Shown here one piece after another: positions 56,850-64,000 of a stretch of 64,000 nucleotides of DNA. A program made the translations under genes and the position numbers. Every line of letters begins with the position of its first letter. Position 1 is the first letter of the stretch. Location of the stretch: positions 4,120,855 through 4,184,854 of the forward strand of contig NW_015622544.1 in assembly GCF_000835495.1 (NCBI RefSeq), read 5' to 3'. The notes beneath the pieces were generated by a model. The model had not been told where the DNA came from, ran no database searches, and saw only the letters and a list, made by a program, of their open reading frames with translations. The DNA is from Cladophialophora immunda (taxonomy: Eukaryota > Ascomycota > Eurotiomycetes > Chaetothyriales > Herpotrichiellaceae).

Positions 56850-57916
56850 GAGAAGGAAAGGAGAGGAGGAAGCACTGGCCCTGCGCAACACAATCCTCGA
56901 AAATCCGCACGAGGATGGGAAAGGGTAAATTCGTTACTCGTAAAAGAGAAACCAGATCTCTTACGTGACCATCCGTGGAACAGCTACATACATATGCGGA
57001 TTTGACGCAGTCATGGAAATGAACACGGACGACATGGCAACCACCTGCACCGGTTGTGCTTAGTATACATACACCAAAGTCATATCTAGCACTCGACGGA
57101 CAAGCTTCCCCCCTTTCCTTGAATCCCCAAGTCAGCTTCATTGATCATGATACTTTGAGGGTTGATGAAAGAGGACGCTCCGCAAGTAGGGTTGGTAGCA
57201 GTGCTGTTTTCTACCTGGTGTAATGCTTGGGAGGTCGACTTGAGCTTGTTCGTCAGATTCCGGGTTTTCTTGTCGGGAATGTCACCGCTCCCTCCTAACA
57301 AGTCTTTGCCGAGCTCTTTCTGGACAACATTTCGTACTTCCAAAGTAGGAGCATAGTGACAGGATTCTTGAGCTCGAGGTCTTTCTCCTGCCCTGGGATC
57401 GTGGTTTGTCTCTCCGGCGGATACTATGAGCTCGGCTATGCGGTGCGGAGGAACGACCACTACAAGGCGTCTAGACCTTGCGCTAAAATGCAAAGAGTTG
57501 CGAGCCTCATTCAGAAAGCAGATTGAGGCATGCAATACTCGATGTGATACAAGTCAACAGTCACTCTGCCACCAGTCGTAGTGACATTAAAACTGCGAGA
57601 CCACGTGGTTCCTTGGCACCAGGCGCAGGCGGCGAGGCTGCGACCTGGGCAGAGCAACAACTACTACCATGAGACAGTGAAGTTCACCTCAAGTCACGAC
57701 CGCCTCACTGCGTCGTCTGCTGGTGCTTCGATGCCTGCTTTTCAAGTTCGCTGAGTGGTTGCTACCTCCCCGATGCTGCAGTCCCTGCGGAGTCGCATCC
57801 TGGAGACACTGTCCTCTCGAGATATCCTACCTCGATACCGCCCAGCAGAAGGACCATATCAACTCCTCCCACCTTCGACATTGCCAGATCTACAATCACC
57901 AGACCCACAAGTCACG
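56850..57916. other. Intergenic, 1.07 kb
   Basis: I see no gene. The minus-strand frame 57086-57535 has no family features. A palindromic CCACGTGG lies near 57602. Confidence 0.45.
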
Positions 57917-60048
57917 ATGACAAGAAAGGGGCTTTGTCCACGCCCGGGCTCTCGTGTCCTTGCCCTCGTCTTTTTGCTACTGCTCATCAGTGCAGTCAGT
58001 GCTGGAGTAATTCGTCACAGACCCGGGCCTTCTGGTAAAGCACCTGTCTCGTCTCCGAGTTCTGTTGATTCATTTGAGCAGGGCATCCGGCGCTTCTGGA
58101 GGCTACCATAGACGAACTACAAGCAGGGCTTGCCAGCAGGAGATTCACGAGCGTCGACCTAGTCAAGGTATGGACAGAAACTGCCCACGGGTGAGCCGTC
58201 CTACATCAAAGTTGTCGTGCTGATCTCTGCCTAGGCTTATATTGCGAGAATACATGAAGTCAACGATACGCTGCATGCTGTAACGGAAATTAATCCCGAT
58301 GCCCTGGCTATTGCTCGCGAGCTGGACAATGAGCGTTTGCGAGGTTCGTTTCGTGGGTTAGTGATTCTTCCCTTTTGGAGTTCCACAATTCGGTTCACTA
58401 ATCGCTGTAGGCCGCTTCATGGACTCCCCATCTTGATCAAGAACAATGTCGGTACTCACCTTCAAGAAGACGAACAAAACATACCCATCCCGTCTCGTTT
58501 GAGCCATCAAGATACCACGCTGACCTCTCAATCGAGACCAGATTGCCACGAATGATAGCATGAACACCACAGGTATATGAACATGATATTGTTGAAACAA
58601 CAGGTCCTGGTTGATGCTGACTCCATTCATCCAGCTGGTTCTTGGGCTCTTGTGGGAGCCAAAGTTCCGAGAGATGCTACGGTTGCACAAAAGCTTCGAG
58701 CTGCGGGAGCCATCCTCCTTGGAAAGACGAACCTCAGCCAGTGGGCACACTTCAGATCCGTCAATACCACAAATGGCTGGTCAGCATACGGAGGGCAGTC
58801 ATATGGACCCTATTTTCCAAAACAAGACCCATGGGGCAGTTCGAGTGGTAGTGGCATATCATCAGCGTGAGTATTCCAAATTGAAATCCGTTGTTATCGC
58901 TGACAGGCAGATAGGCTCGGTTTAGCACTTGGCTGCTTGGGCACCGAAACAGATGGCAGCATTGTAGATCCTGCTGATTTCAACAACATCGTGGGGATCA
59001 AACCCAGTAAGTGTGGTTTGGCAACAGGGCTGGGACCAAACTGACTGTTGAAGCTGTCGGACTCACTTCGAGGCACCTGGTCATCCCGGTCAGCGAGCAT
59101 CAGGACACTGTTGGACCTTTGACAAGAACAGTCAAAGATGGTGCTCATATTCTGCGGATAATCGCAGGAGCGGACCCGCTGGACAACTATACCTCATCCA
59201 TTCCACAGGGCAAAGTCCCGGACTTTGTTGCGGCTTGTCAACTGTCTGCACTGTCGGGCGTCCGGCTTGGTGTTCCAAGCAACGTCTTATCGATCCTTTC
59301 GACCAACACAACCGAGCCAATACTTGAATCGTTCTACGGAGCATTCGACATATTACAGGCAGCTGGCGCCACGATCGTTGAAGATACCAACTTCACCTCA
59401 GCTGCAGAGTTTGAAAGCTCACAGCTACCAACCATCATTCTCGAAGCAGACTTCGTCGTCAACTTACAAGACTATCTAAGCTCGCTAACATACAACCCAA
59501 ACAACATCAGCTCGCTCGCCGACTTGCGCCGTTTCACTCAGTCTTTTCCACTAGAAGACTATCCGCAGAGAGATACTGGCTTGTGGGACCAGGCACTACA
59601 GAACTGGAACAACACATCTCCTCAATTCTGGCCCGCTTATCAGCAGAATTTGGTTTACGGCGACGAGGGAGGTTTGCTCGGCGCACTCAAGCGCTATGAC
59701 CTCGATGCTGTCATTCTGCCAACCCATTTCTCTTCTAGCTTCGCTGCTACTGTTGGCGCCCCTATAGTGAGTGTGCCAATGGGCTTCTATCCAGCTGGAA
59801 CTCCAGTCTCAACTGATCCATGGGGCTTGGTCGAAGCCGCTCCAAATATTCCGTACGTTCTGCCGATTCTGCAGATAAATGTGGCAACTAACCAGCCCAG
59901 GTTTGGACTCAGTTTCCTCGGAGCAAGATTCGATGATGCCAAACTCATCGGCATGGCCTACGCATACGAACAGAGAACCAAAATCAGGAACAAGGTATCG
60001 CCGTACATTGTGCCCCAGACAGAGATTCGGGATGTTGTAGGTTCCTGA
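57917..60048 (+). CDS. Secreted amidase-signature family protein
   Basis: Eight exons are inferred: 57917-58034, 58082-58167, 58235-58356, 58411-58447, 58542-58572, 58635-58866, 58915-59006 and 59054-60048. All are in frame and give 570 residues. An N-terminal signal peptide (VLALVFLLLLISAVSAG) precedes the amidase domain. Splicing produces LHGLPILIKNNIATNDSMNT, with the catalytic Lys in IKNN. The cis-Ser loop is GSSSGSG and the nucleophile Ser lies in GTETDGSIVDP. The usual Cys in the GSIxCP position is Asp here. The family hydrolyses amide bonds to acid and ammonia; the substrate is unknown. Exons 4 and 5 are only 37 and 31 nt, so an unspliced reading wrongly looks broken. Secretion suggests an extracellular or vacuolar role. 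Confidence 0.87.
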
Positions 60049-60938
60049 TGAAGCGCAGACAAGTAACTGCTGAGCATGATGAGGTGAAGTCGAGGGTGAA
60101 ATATATGCAGTGACCAGCCCGACGAAGAACGGCCGACTGCTGAAGGAATTCCAACGGACTAGGGAAGTTGTCGACAGACCACAACCTCGCGGTCCGTAGC
60201 TGACCACCTTGGTAGCCACAGGAGGGCTGTTGATGGGCTGAGGCAGTACGGAACTACTAGGCGAGGAAGTAGAGAACGATACTCCAATAGCTATTGTCGG
60301 CGCCCAAGTCTCCGCTGGTTATTCAATTTCCTCTGGCCGTCACGAAGTGCCACCATGCATGGAATGGACCTGTCTTCTCGGGCTCGGATCGTGCGATCCT
60401 TTCTTTCTTGGATGTCTGTTACACCAGCACCAGCGCAGAAAATCTCCCAACTAAGGACTCCCGCGCGATATGCTGGAACCTGCAAAGCAGGCACTAAAAC
60501 TCTGGTGCCCAACCCCCCTGCACATGTATCCGGTCTTCTTTAGCAAACAGGGCGCTCGTAAAAGAGGGGTGGCCTGTCGAACACGAGGCGAAGAGTGAAT
60601 CATCCAATATCTTCTTCGATTTATGTTTCACAAAGGTAAGGGTCTTCGTGGGACTTTCACATTCACGACCAAGAGGCTTCATGCAGCAAGAAAAGAGGGG
60701 TGATAACGCAGTCGGTGGGAAAACGACCAGCCTGTGGCAGCCAATAGCATCCCCATCGTCGGAGGCATCGCTGCAGCTACAGTTGCAGATCCATGCAAAT
60801 GCACTAAGGTACCCACAGCCTGATCAGCCGATGGAGGGTGCTGTGTTGCAAGGAAGCCCTCTCTCTGGAGCACAGTGAGCCCATTCTCGGCCTCAGTCTG
60901 TCTACGGCTTGACTTTGGAGTTTTACCACAACTGGCGA
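60049..60938. other. Intergenic, 0.9 kb
   Basis: Nothing recognisable is seen between the amidase and the CmcJ-like gene. Only short frames occur. Confidence 0.5.
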
Positions 60939-62102
60939 ATGGCCGCAATGACGACCTCAGCCGAGCCGCAGATCACCCCTTCTATAGCCATGAGCCAACA
61001 AGATCACCTAGGGTCAGGTGATGAGGGTTTACCGGAGGGAGCAGTGTGGAGCGAAATCGAATACCTTGCAGTGGATGCAAAGCACCAGCACGAAAAGCCC
61101 TACGAGCTGAGGTTCCAGGCTGGAGGGACGATTCCAGAGACAAACATGGTGGATGAATCCAGAAAAGTGCTGATCTGTAACTTCCGGCCGCTCGAGAATT
61201 CTCGCAACTTCGAAGAATATGGCTTTTCGGCTGAGAAGATTGGGTGCACCTTGCCATCCGCAGAGTATGATGACAAGGAAAAGGTGGGCAAGACCTACTA
61301 TCCTGCCATCAAACGAATGTTGTGGCAAAAGTTTCCCGACGCAACACAGATCCGAATCTTGGAGCACGGTGTTAGTATACCATGTGGATGTCTACGTTGG
61401 TATCCTACTATTGACTTTTGATAGCTCCGTAAGAGGGATCCAGAGTTCCCCGCCACCGACAAGCCCTTCTTCAAACACGTCCAGCCTTCCACCATTGCGC
61501 ACATGGGTCAGTGGCTCGATACAATCCTGTGCCGGTACGGGACTCACCAAGTGCCAGACTACTCGATCTACTCGGCAGCGCGAACTGCTCAGGGGGCGTT
61601 CAAGATGGGCCCAGACCAATATCGGCGTCTGGTCACCGTCAAGTAAGTAGCTCGTGATGCGTTTTTGTCTTGGGAACCCCCGGGTTAACACTACAGCGTC
61701 TGGAAATCTCTTCAAGGACCGGGCAACGACTGGCCACTGGCTCTCTGTGACTGGCGTACCTTGGACCGGCCATCGGAAAGCGTGGTTGTCGACGTCGTGT
61801 ACAGCAAGGACTTCACGGAGAACGAAAGCGTCTACTATAGCCCGAACCACAAGTGGTACTACTTCAAAGATTTACAAGACGACGAAGTCATTGTATTTCA
61901 CCAAACCGACTCTGCTTTGCCAGGTGGCGGAGGTGAGTATATGTGTGTTTCGACACACCTCGTCCAAGCCTCGAAGGATTCAATTGACTTTACTCATGGT
62001 ACGACAGGTGTCGCCCATGCAAGCTTTCAGAACCCAGACGCAGACAAGAACGCAGCCCCACGAACAAGTATCGAGCTGAGAGCATTCGTATTCTACTTGT
62101 GA
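60939..62102 (+). CDS. CmcJ/AsaB/GA4-desaturase-like family protein
   Basis: Four exons, 60939-61370, 61425-61642, 61697-61932 and 62008-62102, give 326 residues. The first ATG is at 60939 with further Met at 60948 and 60990. The fungal family blocks are present: KVLICNFRPLEN, NVWKSLQGPGNDWPLALCDW across junction 2, the NHKWYYFKDLQDDEVIVFHQ run and SIELRAFVFY at the end. The HQxD block and a late His (VAHASFQNP) are the usual candidate metal-contacting positions. The family is named after cephamycin 7-alpha-methoxylase subunit CmcJ, Asp. AsaB and gibberellin GA4 desaturase, and is thought to be a 2-oxoglutarate/Fe-dependent oxygenase type. Biochemical roles of most members are unknown. It is downstream of the amidase in the same orientation. 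Confidence 0.82.
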
Positions 62103-62254
62103 AGTCTGTGAGAACACGGAAGTGACTTGATCCAAGGTCGGATGATGGAATTCCCCAATCAAAGAGCGTACATCAGTGCGAATCCGCGCTGAGACCACGA
62201 ATACATACTGCGCCCCGTGAGCCCTCGTAGCATAATCACCATATCAACGACCGT

Positions 62255-62446
62255 TCATTTCTTCTCGGGCTTCGGCTCGTCAACCTTGACCTCCTCCTCG
62301 TATCCGAACTCGGCACTTCTGCCCCCTGAAAGCTTGAAGTGGGGGATTTGGTCTTTCTCGCCCTCTTCCACACGCTCCTTGTCGGTAGTGGTGTCGGGCG
62401 CGGGCCAAACCGACTTCCATGGCTGAACCTTGGTAGCTTCTGGCAT
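62255..62446 (-). CDS. Small hydrophilic protein, 63 residues
   Basis: A short frame starts in a strong context (CCACCATGCC) and encodes MPEATKVQPWKSVWPAPD, then a charged stretch ending EEVKVDEPKPEKK. The composition (Lys/Glu/Pro, no hydrophobic core) suggests a disordered protein. I do not recognise a family. It is separated from the CmcJ-like gene by about 150 bp, tail to tail. It could be a real small gene because of the start context and biased composition, but transcript support is needed to decide. Confidence 0.42.
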   Translation of the reverse strand: MPEATKVQPWKSVWPAPDTTTDKERVEEGEKDQIPHFKLSGGRSAEFGYEEEVKVDEPKPEKK

Positions 62447-63308
62447 GGTGGGACTGAAGTTTCTTCTGTGCCTTGGTCGTCTCTTTTATCGTGAGCACGA
62501 AGCTTTTGCGGTGGGTGATTTGATTTTGGATAATCTGTCATGTCATGTTAGGAACGACGGGATGGGCAATAGTTTGAAGCGGCACAAACCAGATGTCAGG
62601 CGATGGAGATTCTCGGGTTTGAAAGTATTTGAGTGGCAAGGCAGACACAGCCAATGTCATGATGTGGGCGCTGCCGTATAGATATGAAACTGGTTCTCAC
62701 TGCTCTGTGTCACCCACCTTGCTGCAGGTATCACATGGCCTACATCAGTTGATCCCTGCATGCAAGCCGTAACACAAACAGCCTCTGCAAAGCGGTACCA
62801 TAGGAGGCGGCTGGATAAGTGCCTGTTCATACCCATCGCGATACGTGTGCTTCGTTGATAGGTTATACAACTCCTCCTACAGGAAGGAGGCCTGTCGGTC
62901 ATGGGGGATCAGCAGTTACGCTGTCGATCTGGTTGGTGCCCTACCTTTGCCAGCCTTATCCCGCTTCTCCTCCACGGCTCACGACGAGACACCCCTGCTC
63001 GAGAGGAAGAAATCAAGCTTCTCGGCGAATGGCGTCCGCTTTGGAATTGAGGGAGGAACCAGGGGAAACAGCAAGGGAGAGCCAGGACGAATTGCTGCCA
63101 CTCCCTTTAACAAGTTCGTTTCTCAGCCACGCTGGGTCACGCCTATCGCGCGAACCCTGTTTGATCTCACTAGGGCCTTGCCACCGGATGCAGTAGGGCA
63201 TTCGGGAGACGACCCGACTGTGTATGGTAACCGCTGGTGCTGTTGCCCGACGGGGTTTGCGAGGCTTGTGAAGCGTGCCGATTTTGTATAGGATCTTCTT
63301 GGCCCGAG
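62447..63308. other. Intergenic, 0.86 kb
   Basis: No supported gene. A plus-strand frame 62845-63291 and an overlapping minus-strand frame show no domain-like features. Confidence 0.4.
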
Positions 63309-64000
63309 ATGCTCGAGGACACGAGCTCAACACAGCCTCCGAGGGACGACGCATGCTGGAAAAAGCGACGCCCAGAGGCGGGCAGTGTAAAACGGCCACA
63401 ATCTTCACAGCCTGAGAAGACCTCGGAGCCACCTCATCAAGGTGTATTTACCCCGGTAGACACCCGTCCCCCTAGAGCATAACATGGCAGGCTTCCCAGC
63501 CGTCGGTAGTGCTTTGTTGGTGTCAATCCCCTGCTCTTTCGAGGCCACAGGACAAGTGCGCTCTCAATGACTTTTGCGTGGATCAGCCTGTCGACCCGGT
63601 GGAGTTTGACCAGTGTGCAAGCGGCGCTCAACGTGATCATCTCGGTGCTGGGGACGGTGGGAGTATGGGCGTTCTCGAAGTACTGGTGGCAGCGAGGAAG
63701 TGCCAACATTCTCCGGCACGGCTCTGAGCTGCCGTTGACCGAGTTCATCATTGTGTCTGGGCCGGGTGACGGGTGGGATCTCCTCACGGTGCTTCGACGG
63801 CGGGTCTTTTCCAAGGGACACTGGCATCTGCTCAGTCAGTTGATCGTGGTGGTCGGCGTCACACTTGCCTGCATGTTTGCCGGCCCCATTGCCAAAGTGT
63901 CGCTCAGGAGCACCCAGACTGTACAAAAGAGGCCGCTCGGAGTCCTGCCCACGGTCAAGGGCGACGGGTACGAGGCGAATCTGGTCGATGAGAATGTGCT
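63309..64000 (+). CDS. Membrane protein of unknown family (cut by right edge)
   Basis: A continuous frame from 63510 runs off the window end. It includes NPLLFRGHRTSALSMTFAW, then two hydrophobic spans, about LNVIISVLGTVGVWAF and QLIVVVGVTLACMFAG, and a later hydrophilic stretch (KVSLRSTQTVQKRPLGVLPT). Coding character is strong; the family was not recognised. A likely first exon is 63309-63455 (MLEDTSSTQPPRDD..), with a 54-nt GTAGAC..GTAG intron keeping frame and giving GVFTPCFVGVNPLLF. Without that exon the first ATG is 63567. The N-terminal exon is Pro/Ser/Lys-rich and may be cytosolic. The 3' end lies outside the window. Confidence 0.5.

Noticed and set aside
58082..58572. Apparent stops and frame breaks in the amidase
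   Set aside because: Seven GT-AG introns restore one frame with all catalytic motifs, so it is not a pseudogene.
62845..63291. Plus-strand frame of 148 codons as a possible upstream exon of the last gene
   Set aside because: No splice junction links it in frame to the downstream membrane protein, and an overlapping minus-strand frame is equally open.
1..64000. CRISPR array, prophage or bacterial operon
   Set aside because: No regular repeat-spacer pattern was seen, and introns throughout show a eukaryotic nuclear genome.

Overview
The window is nuclear DNA of a filamentous ascomycete (Pezizomycotina). Genes are dense and protein-coding, with short GT-AG introns (about 47 to 100 nt) that often carry a CTGAC or CTAAC branch point before the acceptor. 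Two Zn2Cys6 transcription factors, a TRI12-type MFS pump, a cupredoxin surface protein, UGGT and fungal-style ribosomal and SR-protein genes all fit. A black-yeast-like or other eurotiomycete/dothideomycete source is plausible, but the order cannot be fixed from the sequence alone.

Layout. 0-19 kb is mostly housekeeping: the 3' part of allantoinase, tRNA-Arg(ACG), a V-ATPase assembly factor (Vma12/Vph2), a large C2H2+Myb protein of Reb1/TTF-I type, an erythromycin-esterase-like protein, a LETM1-like mitochondrial protein, ER glucosyltransferase UGGT and a TRI12-like MFS pump. 19-26 kb is sparser: a decayed coding remnant, a DJ-1/PfpI protein, a DHCR24-like FAD enzyme and a membrane-anchored cupredoxin protein. 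27.2-40.0 kb looks like a catabolic gene cluster: SDR, TetX-like FAD monooxygenase, alpha/beta hydrolase, intradiol ring-cleavage dioxygenase, Zn2Cys6 regulator, monocarboxylate-type MFS transporter and a second SDR. 40.5-52.4 kb is housekeeping again: cystathionine beta-synthase, an Srp1-type SR protein, a mitochondrial carrier, ribosomal protein L18, gamma-glutamyl phosphate reductase and cofactor-independent phosphoglycerate mutase. A 100-N scaffold gap at 52942-53041 lies between G homopolymers. 54-62 kb holds a second possible accessory group: a Zn2Cys6 regulator, a secreted amidase and a CmcJ/AsaB/GA4-desaturase-like protein. The right edge cuts a membrane protein.

How the genes may work together. 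In the 27-40 kb cluster, uptake by the MFS carrier, ester cleavage by the hydrolase, ring hydroxylation by the FAD monooxygenase, ortho cleavage by the dioxygenase and redox steps by the SDRs would make a route for a phenolic compound under the linked Zn2Cys6 factor. This is inferred from family membership and proximity. A shared heptamer, TGTCCGA or its complement TCGGACA, occurs twice in each of three promoter regions of the cluster and is a candidate operator. Splice junctions were assigned by reading frames, splice consensus and recalled family patterns; none is confirmed by transcript data.
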